Below are positions 10,060 through 19,678 of a stretch of 64,000 nt of DNA, in pieces (within the stretch, counting starts at the first letter, position 1; each line of letters opens with the position of its first letter). Source of the stretch: Nymphaea colorata (Eukaryota; Streptophyta; Magnoliopsida; Nymphaeales; Nymphaeaceae); contig NC_045142.1 in assembly GCF_008831285.2 (NCBI RefSeq), positions 9,738,452-9,802,451 of the forward strand, written 5' to 3'. Both the position numbers and the translations under genes were made by a program. A model generated the notes under the pieces. The model worked only from the letters and a program-made list of their open reading frames with translations, was not told where the DNA came from and did no database searches.

Positions 10060-11842
10060 TCAAACTTTTGAAAAGATTCTTGAAAAGTTGCTTGAAAATG
10101 TGAAATGTTTTGAGGAAAAAGTGGAACTAGTAAATATCATTTGAAAAACTTGTGAAATCATTTTGAAATCACTTTAGTGTTCTCTTAAGACTTTAAATAG
10201 GTTTGAGATTTTGCTCTAATTCGGTTACCACCTAACTAGAGCTCCATCTCATCTGCTTAAGTTCTTTTGGAGAGGTGCTTATGATCATAAGTGAAATAAA
10301 GTGGGTGAGAATGCATGGATGCATTTATCCTATATGATTGAAAGAATGTAAAACATTCCTACCACAACATTCATCTAAAGTCATTCCTACCACAACATAC
10401 ATCTAAGATTTTGTTGTTATAATTATTATATATAAGAAGGAAAAGTTTTTTTTTTTGAAAAGAGATAGGGATTGTAGACCATCAAGCATGATTCCAATAT
10501 TGGGTCATTACTTGGTTTGTGGTCTTAATGAAGTTGGTAAATGAAAAGTTCGTGAGAGAAGAATGTTAAAAAGAATGCAAGAGATGAAACACTCTTATGA
10601 AAAGAAAGAGAGAGAAATAGAGAAAGACATGCATACATGTGTACATACCATCACATATATACATATATGAAAGCTTAAGAGAAAAAGTTGTATTGATTTG
10701 AAGAGAAAGAGAGATTTTAAAGGAAAAGAAAAATATCATATGTATATATGAGTATGAGAAATTTTATAAGAGAAGATATTTGTCTTGAAAAGAGGAATAA
10801 ATATTTGAAAGAGAAGAAACAGAGCACATGTACATACCTATTTATGCACATATGAAAATTTATAAAATGAAAGAGAAGTGAGAGGGATGATGGTTACATA
10901 CCTCTAATGAGAAATGACTTAAGGAAGATGAACACCTTCACTTGAAGATCTAAGATGATGCCTCCAAGAGGGTAGTAGCTTGCTCCAAGTTGGAGAGAAA
11001 AATAGAAAGTTGAAGAGGGAGAGAGAGAGAGCTCAAGGGAAACTCTAAGTTTTCAAGTGAGAATACACTAGAGTTTCTTCCAAGGGCCAATCTTGCCCAA
11101 GAGGAGGGGGGGGGAGGAATGAGAGGTATTTATAAAAGATTTTGGAGTCAAAACCCTAAATTTGAATTTTTTTACTCAAAAAGACTAAAATCACCCTCTA
11201 AAATGAGGTTTTTGGTCAAAAGGAGGGGCAAATCGGTCTTGTTTATCCAAAAAGACTAAAATCACCCTCTAAAAGAAGGTTTTTGGTCAAAATAAGGGGT
11301 AAGTTGGTCTTGTTCACCCAAAAAGACTAAAATTATCCTCTAAAAGGAGGTTTTTGAGCAAAAGGAGGGGCAAATTGGTCTTGTTTACCCAAAAAGACTA
11401 AAATCACCCTCTAAAAGGAGGTTTTTGATTGAAAGGAGGGGCAAATCGGTCTTGTTTATCCAAAAAGACTAAAATCACCCTCTAAAAGGATGTTTTTGGT
11501 CAAAAGGGGAGGCAAATTGGTCTTGTTTACCCAAGAAGACTAAAATCACTCTCTAAAAGGAGGTTTTTGGTCAAAAAGAGTGGCAAATCAGTCTTGTTTA
11601 TCCAAAAAGACTAAAATCACCCTCTAAAAGAAGGTTTTTGGTCAAAAGGAGGGGCAAATCGGTCTTAAATGCTTGATTTGGATTTGATCTTGGGTTTCAG
11701 ATCTAATTTAGATCTTAAAGTTGTATTTTGGATTTCATTTGGATCTAAGAGTTGTATTTTGGATTTGAATCTTGTGCTTAAATTTGAGTTTCACACTTGG
11801 ATAAAACATCATAATCTTTTAGAAAAATTTGGGGTGATTAAA
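10060..11842 (-). repeat. 3' LTR of the gypsy element, truncated
   Basis: Matches 19911-22186 from TCAAACTTTTGAAAAG through GGGGTGATTA. It lacks the outermost 232 bases that the other LTR has at 19679-19910. It is also shorter because it holds only seven 70-bp minisatellite units instead of fourteen. The inner boundary follows the purine-rich tract at 11843-11855. Confidence 0.88.
11173..11667. repeat. LTR minisatellite, about 7 units of 70 bp
   Basis: Each unit contains AAAAGACTAAAATCACCC, then CTCTAAAAGGAGGTTTTTGG, then GGGGCAAATCGGTCTTGTTT. Seven units are present here and fourteen in the other LTR of the same element. Confidence 0.9.
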
Positions 11843-11855
11843 AATGCCCCTCTTT
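11843..11855 (-). other. Polypurine tract of the gypsy element
   Basis: On the minus strand the purine run AAAGAGGGGCA lies immediately before the start of the 3' LTR (TTTAATCACCCC, a mutated TGTAATCACCCC). The position and composition fit the plus-strand priming site. Confidence 0.6.
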
Positions 11856-11934
11856 GTTAATAAGCCGGTATTAGCCGTGCTTAATAACAAAGATAAACGC
11901 CAAAAATTTTTCAAAAAAAACATTTTCATAGAGA

Positions 11935-12240
11935 CGTTTCAGGTTTTACCCCTTACCTAAATGAGTTGTTTGAGATTAAATTGTAGGTTTAACCCCTTAC
12001 CTGCATGGGTTTGTCAATTTCAAATTCAGGTTTAACCCCCCTGAATGGGTTGTCTTGACTTGCATCACAAGTTGAACCCTTTAACTGTGTAGGTTGCTTT
12101 GGCTTGTACCACAGGTTTAACCCCTTTGCCTGCATGGGTTGCTTTGGCTTGCATTGCAGGTTTAACCCCTTAACCTGCGTGGGTTGCCCTCATATTATAG
12201 GTTTAACCTTTTACCTGCACGGGTTGCTCTCAAGTCCTGA
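11935..12240. repeat. Tandem repeats in the gypsy 3' untranslated region
   Basis: Six or seven diverged units of about 45-55 bases, each built on CAGGTTTAACCCCTTACCTGC then ATGGGTTGC, lie between the integrase gene and the 3' LTR. Repeats at this place are usual in Tat-lineage elements. Nothing is encoded. Confidence 0.75.
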
Positions 12241-12436
12241 GCGATAATAATAATAAAAAAAAATGCCCAGTGTAATTGTCATGTTTTACGATTGAAAAGA
12301 ATCTAGATTGAATAATCGAAGTGAAAACACAAATGTTTGACATTGATTGGAAAGTGAATACAAGAGAACTAGACATAAAATTTCTTGAGGTGAAGGGCAT
12401 TAACAAGATCGGCAAGTTCCACCCCATCAACATCGA

Positions 12437-13400
12437 TTAGTTGGTATGAATTGTTGGGCAAAGCTTCCTTAATGACATATGGGTCTTCCCAATTTGGTGC
12501 TCACTTGCCTCGTGGTCGTCATTTAAGGTACACCGCAGATCGTAGGACCAAATCATTACTTTGAACTTTCTCTCGATAACTAACTTGGCAAATTGTCTGG
12601 CTACCCTTTGGCGATAAGCTTCAGCATGTTCAGCTACTTTTAGTCTCTTTTCATCTAGCAAATCGAGCTGCATTAGCCTTTTCTGCTGATATTGAGTAAG
12701 AGGGAGCTCTATGAGAGAATGGAACTTCAAAGCAGGTTTCAATACATGTAATGGTAGAACCACTTCTGTTCCATAGACTAGCTCTGCTGGAGTGGCATTT
12801 GTTGGAGTTCTCATAGTGGTGCGATATGCCCATAGAACGTTATGCATCTTTTCATGCCAATATCTTCCACTTTCTACTGTCCATTCTAAGATGCAGATCA
12901 GGATCTTGTTGGTAGCCTCTGCTTGTCCATTGCCTTGGGGGTAATAAGGAGTTGAAACATGGTGCGTGATGTGGTACTTGCTACACAATTGCCTCATCTT
13001 TTCATTTTTGAAATGAGTTCCGTTATCAGATATTATATCATGAGGGACTCCAAATCTGCAAAGAAGATTTTTGTGAATGAAGGACACTACATGACGTCCT
13101 TCTACTGTTTTGAGTGTGACGACTTCTACCCACTTGGTAAAATAGTCTGTTTCAGCAAGAAAATACTTATGACCATTAGAAGCTGCAGGGGATATCCGTC
13201 CAACTACGTCAAAGGCCCACATTGAAAATGGCCAAGGAGGTGTCACAGAATGTAAGTGAGAGGCTGGGGCATGGATCACTAGAGCATGCAGTTGGCATTC
13301 TTTAAAACTTTTGACGTATTGGTGACAATATTTTTGCATGGTTGGTCAATAATATCCTGCTCAAATTATTTGTTTGGTGAGGGTTTGGTAACCAACATGG
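12437..13400 (-). CDS. Gypsy integrase (partial, degenerate)
   Basis: A 300-codon open stretch (12437-13339) encodes most of an integrase. The catalytic core is visible: FDVVGRISP supplies the first Asp, SDNGTHFKNE the second, and GNGQAEATNK the glutamate of the D,D-35-E triad. The zinc-binding domain upstream is interrupted by a stop at about 13350. Near the C terminus the frame shifts after RKFKV, so the normal tail is lost. The protein would insert element cDNA into chromosomes. Here it is probably inactive because both ends are damaged, although the core residues survive. It follows the RNase H remnant in the usual Ty3/gypsy order. Confidence 0.88.
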
Positions 13401-13485
13401 CCCCTACAATCTCTTTGATGTGATTCTTCGATGACTTCCTTCGCCTCATCTTCATCAAGGTACCGAGAGTACTAAATCCACGTCT

Positions 13486-14380
13486 CTATAATACCCCTAC
13501 TAGGATAAAGTACCTCGCTGACATACGTTGTTTTGCTTTTTGTTCATTTTTAGGCATTTCAGCCGGGAATTCTCTGCTTTCAATGTACCTTTTGATGTCA
13601 TGGTACCAAAGCATATTCCCCCCTTGGATATGATGAACATGCGCCATCGTTTCAAATGCAGGGTGTTCTAATCTTTCAATCTCAAAAGAACAGATTGCTT
13701 CATTGGTTCGAAAAGTGATGGTGGATCCTAAGCTTGCGAGGCCATCCGCAATAGGGTTACCTTCTCTCTTTACGTGAGCCAATTATACTTCTTCAAATTG
13801 ACGGATTAAGGAGGTAGCGATTTCTTGATATGGCACCAACTTTTCGTCTTTGACTTGCCATTCTCCATTCACTTCGTTTATAATAAGCTGAGAGTCGCTG
13901 AAGGCATGCACTCTTTTCACTTGAAATCTCAATAAAGAATGAAGTCCTTGTATGAGGGCTTAATATTCAGCCATGTTATGGGTACATGGAAAATCAAGTT
14001 TCAAAGAGTGCAGGATCATTTCGCTTTCTGGAGTGATGAGTAAGATGCCTATGCCTGCTCCCACGATGTTCGCCAACCATTCGGGGTAATTAATGGCACG
14101 AATGAATTTCGCATTTAGCAGGTCCTCTAGTACTTCTTTTACAGGGCCTTCTAGTCGAGGGTCAAGCTTGTGCAATTTTTGCTTAATCGGCTTGCAATTA
14201 GGATTTAAAGGCAAATGATGTTCGACCAACTGGGAGTCTAAACCTGGCATATCTTCATAAGTCCAAGCAAAAGCTTCTTGGTTACTTATAAGAAAGTCCA
14301 CCAATCTTTTCTTCTCATCTACTGACAAACTGGTGCCAATTTGAAGAATTTTAGTATCTTCACTGGTTCGAATATTAATC
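13486..14380 (-). pseudogene. Fused RT N-terminus and RNase H, reverse-transcriptase palm deleted
   Basis: From 14328 downwards the frame shows the usual lead-in to gypsy RT (FAWTYEDMPGLD, VEHHLPLNPNCKPIKQKL, then YPEWLANIV). The very next residues are GAGIGILLITPESE, the start of RNase H. The whole RT palm, including any DD catalytic motif, is absent, and the frame is preserved across the junction near 14065. RNase H continues with HNMAEY, a stop, DSQLI near 13890 and HVKREGNPIADGLASLGS near 13750. An intact element carries several hundred residues between these points. The in-frame join means the element would need RT supplied from elsewhere. Confidence 0.85.
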
Positions 14381-15195
14381 TATTCAATTGGATCATTAAC
14401 CAAAGATTAGAGATGTTCTTGTTTCTGAATTTGAGTAAATTCTGGCAATTCTGGCTCGAGTATTGTCATAGAATCTCTTTCACCGACTACTTGTTCGATA
14501 AATGCTTTCTGGGGGGACTTCCGTGGAAAAAGAATAAACTGAGACATATTGAGTTCTGACATTCTGTAAAGAGGATAAAGGAAAGAGTTGGACGAAATTA
14601 AAATTGACAACAAAAGATTACTCGCATTGCATATAAAAAAAAAGTTCTTAGTTCATAGAATGGGTCCTCTCATGAGACCAGACAAAAAGATGTTTAAAAT
14701 TACAAATTTCATGGGAGGATTTGAAACAAAAGTGAATACTATTAGCCCCCAAGATCTTCTTCAAATTCCTTCATGATATCCCAGTCCTCTCGTGTTCATC
14801 TGAAAAGGGATGCTAATCGGCTGCAAGATGCCATTCATTTTTTCCGAGGCCAGTGAATGGACAGTAGCCGCCTTTCAGAAGCAACTGAAAACCTTTAGGT
14901 TTTTTTGTGAAATGAACACATAAATTATGTTTCTTGGTAACTTGCATGATTGCTCAAAACAATATGGGCACTTTCAGATTATTCGCATATCTTTATGTTC
15001 TGCATCCATTCTTCCAAAGATCCGTCCTTTATTGTTCTTATGATGGGTACATTCACTGGATCAATTGGCCTAGGGAGCAGTGGTTTGCACTAGCCTTTCG
15101 GTTGGATCCTCAGCACGTATAGTGATGACTGATGTGCCAAAATTCCATTTGAAGCATTGATGAAGAGTGGATGGGACTCCTCGTATTTGGTAGAC

Positions 15196-15714
15196 TCAGG
15201 GTCGTCCTAAAAGTAAGTTATATGATGGTGGCACATCTACCACATGGAACATAATGTGATGGCTAGTATTTTCGATGGTCACGTTCATATCGAGAGTACC
15301 TTTGCTGTTCATGCTTCGGCTATCATATCCGTAGATCTTGATATCATTTGAGTGATATTTGTTTTCACAAAACCTCAATGTTTTAGCCGTGAGATCAGGA
15401 CAAATATTCAAACCACTTCCTCCATCAATCAAAACATGTGGCACCGTCATCCCATTGACTTGAACAATGATGTAAAGAGCATCTTCATGAAAATATCCCC
15501 ATTTTGAGAGGTCTTTTTCTGAGAAGGTAATTGACTGATTTTTAAAAGCTTGAACCGAGTCTCCCTCATCCATACACTCTTCCAAGGGGAGAGCGTCCAA
15601 ATAGCATGGATCTTCATATGAGGAGTCATCTAATGATTTGTCGCCTTGTAAGATAAAAGTCTTCGGAATCATGGGAAGTTTCTTGGGCAAACTTTTTATC
15701 ATGTCATTCATCAT
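15196..15714 (-). CDS. Gypsy aspartic protease region
   Basis: This 172-codon open stretch ends in a retropepsin-like domain. The catalytic motif reads VLIDGGSGLN (residues about 113-122), the variant typical of Tat/Ogre elements. It is followed by IKIYGYDSRS, MFHVVDVPPSYNLLLGRP and the flap-like region expected of the fold. It lies between the gag zinc-knuckle region and the RT lead-in and would cut the gag-pol polyprotein. The reading frame is open here, but a stop separates it from gag and others follow, so production of the mature enzyme is doubtful. Confidence 0.85.
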   Translation of the reverse strand: MMNDMIKSLPKKLPMIPKTFILQGDKSLDDSSYEDPCYLDALPLEECMDEGDSVQAFKNQSITFSEKDLSKWGYFHEDALYIIVQVNGMTVPHVLIDGGSGLNICPDLTAKTLRFCENKYHSNDIKIYGYDSRSMNSKGTLDMNVTIENTSHHIMFHVVDVPPSYNLLLGRP

Positions 15715-15798
15715 AGCAATGAAATCCAGAGCTTCCTTTCCTTGGTCTACTACCTTGACTTTATGTAAACTGCTTCTAATATAAGGTTGAATGTACTC

Positions 15799-17560
15799 TT
15801 ATGGATGGTACGGAAGTGGAGTGCCTGTAGTGATCATGGCCACTGTCGCCTTTCCGTGGTCAGGGAATGGATTCCTTAGTATCTCAGGGGTGCTATCATC
15901 ACAAATCTTGAGATCTTTGTTGATAAAGTCTTGAATAATATTTTTGAGGACAAAACAATCCTCAGTGCCATGACCAGGGGTACGATGAAACTTGCACAGT
16001 TTTTTTTTATTTCCTCCCATCATTTTCGGAGGCTCTGATACTTTTGGCAAGACTATAGTCCCTTTGGCGAGAAGGTATTCCAGGATCTTCTCCCGAGACT
16101 GGCTCAAAGGAGTGAATCTTCGGTCGTAGCTCCAACCTGGGTGTTTGTTTTTCCTTTCATCGTCGCCTTTGAGAAACTGTGTGCTCTTCTTGAAACTGAC
16201 TTCCTTGTCATGCTTGTAGTTATTGCCATGGTCCTTTCAAATGCCAGCATTGGCTATGAAGTATGCAGACAGCTGTGTCCTTCCTCCTTTTTTCCCATCT
16301 TCTTTGTACTTAGGAGCAATAATTCCATCAAAATTTCCTTCCTCAATCCCTTCTTCTATCGAGTTTGCTTGTTCAATCAACTCAGCAAAGGTTTCGATTG
16401 GGGCGTTGCAAATGAGACTTTTAAAGGGTTTGACAAGATTTTTCTTAATGAGTGACAAGGCTTGTGTCTTAGAAATGGGCTCCTTCATCTTATTACATTG
16501 AATTCTCTATTTTTGGATGAATTCCCGAGCCTTTTCTCCCTATTTCTGACGAAGACTGCAAATGGTACTGAGGGTTGGAGCCATGGGAGCATTTTGTTCA
16601 AATCTTTCAACAAACATGTTAATCAACTTGTCAAACTCCTTCAGCTCGATTGGATTGACATTTCCTTTGTACCATTGTGTGGAAATGCCTTCAAGACTTC
16701 TTGAAAAATATCAGAACAAAGCTCTGTTATTTGTCCAAATTTTGTAGCAATCATTGAAAAAGGTTGAAAGATGAACGTGTGGGCAAGTGGTTCCATCATA
16801 TCTGATGAATTCTCTGGGCAGGTCTTTCACGTCTTCGTCCCCTTCAATGCCAAGGTAGTAGTCCTCACATGAATATGAATGTTTCCCCTTCTCCCTAAGC
16901 TCAAGATTGTTCATTCTCTTTTCCATTTCATAGAATCTGCGGTTAGTTGGACTTTCATCATCATTTGATTCGACCAATTCTGGCTTGGTCTTTTTCTTCT
17001 TGCCCTTTATCTCCTTTACTTTTTCTTCAGAACTCTCACTGTTTGAGCTACTGTTACGGATGTACTTCTTGGTCTTTTTGCCTTTCTTGGTAGACTTTCT
17101 CTTCCTTTTGGGCTTCTCTTCCGAACTTTCAGTGGTGATAGGACTAGGTGAGCTGCTTTGTATCATAATTTCTTTTCCCTTTTTGCTTTTCTTTGTTGTC
17201 TTTTTCTTTTTGAGAGGAAGCAGTTCGGGTTTTTCATCCTTACTAATTGCCGAATCCGAACTCAAATAATCTTCATCCTGATCTGTAGGAGAGGACTTGT
17301 TATTCTTCTTCATTCTTTTCTGCTTGGCAGCCTTTTTATTCTCTTGCTTTGGAGTAACCATCAAGGCATTTTCCTCTTCGTGTTTTTTCATGAATCGCTC
17401 CATGAACAAACGGAACATATGGTAAGATTCTGGCTCGATTGCTGGTAGGCCAAGTGTTTCTGGCCAGAGTTCAGAAGATGAAGCCTCGTTCTGAGGAGCT
17501 TGCTTAGCTTGCGATCTAGTTTCAACCATCTTGTTGGCTTTCAAGTATTCACCTCTATGA
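15799..17560 (-). pseudogene. Gypsy gag (interrupted)
   Basis: The N-terminal part (16711 to about 17535, from METRSQAKQ) is rich in Lys, Glu and Ser with several KK and SSSE stretches. It runs into the gag core beginning EFIRYDGTTCPHVHLSTF. Stops then break the frame. The core resumes at 16237-16488 (FKSLICNAPIETFAELIEQA) and 15799-16107, which ends with a zinc-knuckle-like CKFHRTPGHGTEDC typical of the Tat lineage. Gag forms the particle that packages element RNA. The protein is clearly broken, although the order of parts is normal. A start in the KANKMVETRS region is preferred over the upstream Met because the sequence before it looks like ORF1 tail. Confidence 0.82.
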
Positions 17561-17607
17561 CACAAGAAAATAGAGTTATTGGATGGAAATGATGACAAAA
17601 TGAAGGT

Positions 17608-18930
17608 TTATATTGCATTACAAGTTTTAAAAGTTACATCCAAAGATACTAATAAAGATGACAACGATAGAAGAAATACAAAGTTGACATCCCGCCACTC
17701 AGCATATTTCTTCTTCACCACTGGGCCTATGAACCAAGTGTATGATATCTTTGTCTTCCATTCTTGTCGAGCTATTACAAACAATGTCGTCCATTGATGA
17801 GAACTAAGGTCGAATTCGGGAATAGCTTCAATTGGTGCATGCACACAGACCATCTTCTACCTTTGAGAGAACTGTCTCATACATCTATCAGCACAATAAT
17901 CAACTATGAAGTAAGGGCCCAAGAGTGTGGTACGCTCATGATGATGGTGAGTGTATCAGGGTAGGTTCTGCCAACGATCACAGTAGTCCCAAATGATCTC
18001 TCATTCATTCAATTGCTCGATCAAACAACGGTATTGCTCCAAGGTTGTCAATGATCCATCAGTGTTTCTGAATAGACTGGCTTGGGGTCCCGCATACTTG
18101 AGGAACCACAATTGTAAAACATATGTGCATCCTTTTATGAAGTCGGTATCTCCAATGGTAAAGCGGGTGAGTCCTCGATAAAGGAAGGCTAAGGCTGTCA
18201 TTGCTACTGACAAGTGTCGGGTCCCTCTATGCCCCCATACTCAAATAAGTTGGGCAATACGGACATCTAAAAGGTCACTTCCATCGATAAAAATGTTTAC
18301 TCCTACTGTGCAGAGCATCATACAATGTTTAATTCTCCCTATGGCTTTTCGAGGTAGGGTAGAAGGTTCAACATAGGTTCCAAATTCTTCATACAAATTT
18401 TTCATGTTGATGCTTTGATTTTCATGGTTTTCTACTAAAGGCCAAGTTTTTTGTCCAGTAAAATGAGCAATGAGGTCATTTGCATTGACCTTGGTTGGGT
18501 TCATAAGGAATTGTTTTTTCAATAGATCATTTGGGTCACAAGTTGGGGTAGGGAGGTCTAGTATTTCGATAAATTCATCTAGTAATATTGTCATTTCTTC
18601 CTATGGAAACAAAAAAGAGGAGGTCATTGGGTTCCAACGCTCGGTGATTGTATGTACCAAATTTCCATCAACTGACTGCATTCCTCCAGCTGCCACTATC
18701 TCTAGCCCACATTCTTCAAAGTAAGAATGAAACATCCGAGAGAAGGTGGGATGCCAAGTCCGATACCATTCGAGAGCCAAAGGTTTAGACTCAAGAGAAA
18801 TGTAGGTGGACTGTTCGGGACCTTCCCCAAAGAGGATGTGATCATAAAGGGATGTGACACTACGTTGGAAATAATACATCTTGAATGATGACTCTAAAAG
18901 AAAGATTGAATTAGTGGAAAACATTGACTA
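17608..18930 (-). pseudogene. ORF1 upstream of gag with plant-mobile-domain-like sequence
   Basis: Three broken stretches upstream of gag share one coding trend. The first (18601-18924) ends with ITERWNPMTSSFLFP and after one TAG continues EEMTILLDEFIEILDLPTP (18241-18594), the signature of the plant mobile domain. Further pieces follow at 18001-18213 and 17608-17853 (SSHQWTTLFVIARQEWK). Tat/Ogre elements are known to carry an extra ORF here, of unknown function. At least three in-frame stops (near 18600, 18240 and 18000) make this copy non-functional as seen. Confidence 0.7.
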
Positions 18931-19661
18931 GGTTGACAAAGACAATATGAGGTAGATTTGTGGAATGAGGTTGTAAATCATCACATAATGTTTCACGCAC
19001 ATCAGCATCTATCATGAAATAATTTTCTTTTTTTTTTAGAAAATTGGGTATAGGAACATAATTGAGATAATTTTGTGTCTCGACAATCCGATATCAAGTC
19101 ATGCTTATATACCTTAGCCAAATGGCTTAGTACGAGCATAGATTCTTTCTTAAGCAACTAAGGGTAGAGTTCATCAACTTCTTCTTGATCACTCGTCGAT
19201 ATACCATAAATTACCATTCATGGTACTAACGAGGGGGCTTTCCTGCCCAAGGTGTGGTGTAGTTGTAAGGCTTAGTCTTGTGCTACCGCCAAAGACCAAG
19301 CCTGACAACATGATGACCGGAACAAATAGGTATGAGGAATTTTGAAATACGAGAAATCATATAAAATGAGCTGTCTCTAATGCAATGTTGCCTAAGTTTG
19401 AAGATTAAAATAGAAGAGCAAACATGGTTTTCAAACAACTTCTAAATTGAGAAGGGTGGTATGTGATCATAGATATATGTGAACATGATTGATCCTCCTC
19501 AATTAGTCCTATCTACAAGAAAACAATCACAATCACTAAACAATGCAATGCCAATGAGGTCAAGGCCAAAATAAGCGACATGCTTTATCATTGGCAATAT
19601 ATGAAATGTTCAAGTTTGTAGAAATGCATCAATTATAATCATAGGCAAACGATGATAGGTA
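18931..19661. other. Gypsy leader region, no coding sequence seen
   Basis: Between the PBS and ORF1, this 730-base stretch has no recognisable open frame on the element strand. It would be the untranslated leader holding dimerisation and packaging signals, which cannot be identified by eye. Confidence 0.5.
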
Positions 19662-19676
19662 CCATCTCGGTCGCCA
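19662..19676 (-). other. Primer binding site of the gypsy element
   Basis: The minus strand reads TGGCGACCGAGATGG two bases inside the 5' LTR end (GGATGCAAACA). The TGGCGAC start resembles the tRNA-Arg-type PBS described for Ogre/Tat elements. The downstream bases would need comparison with a tRNA set to confirm the primer. Confidence 0.65.
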
Positions 19677-19678
19677 TC

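Noticed and set aside
11173-11667. CRISPR-like regularly spaced repeats
   Set aside because: Units are contiguous 70-bp minisatellite copies without unique spacers and lie inside a plant LTR.
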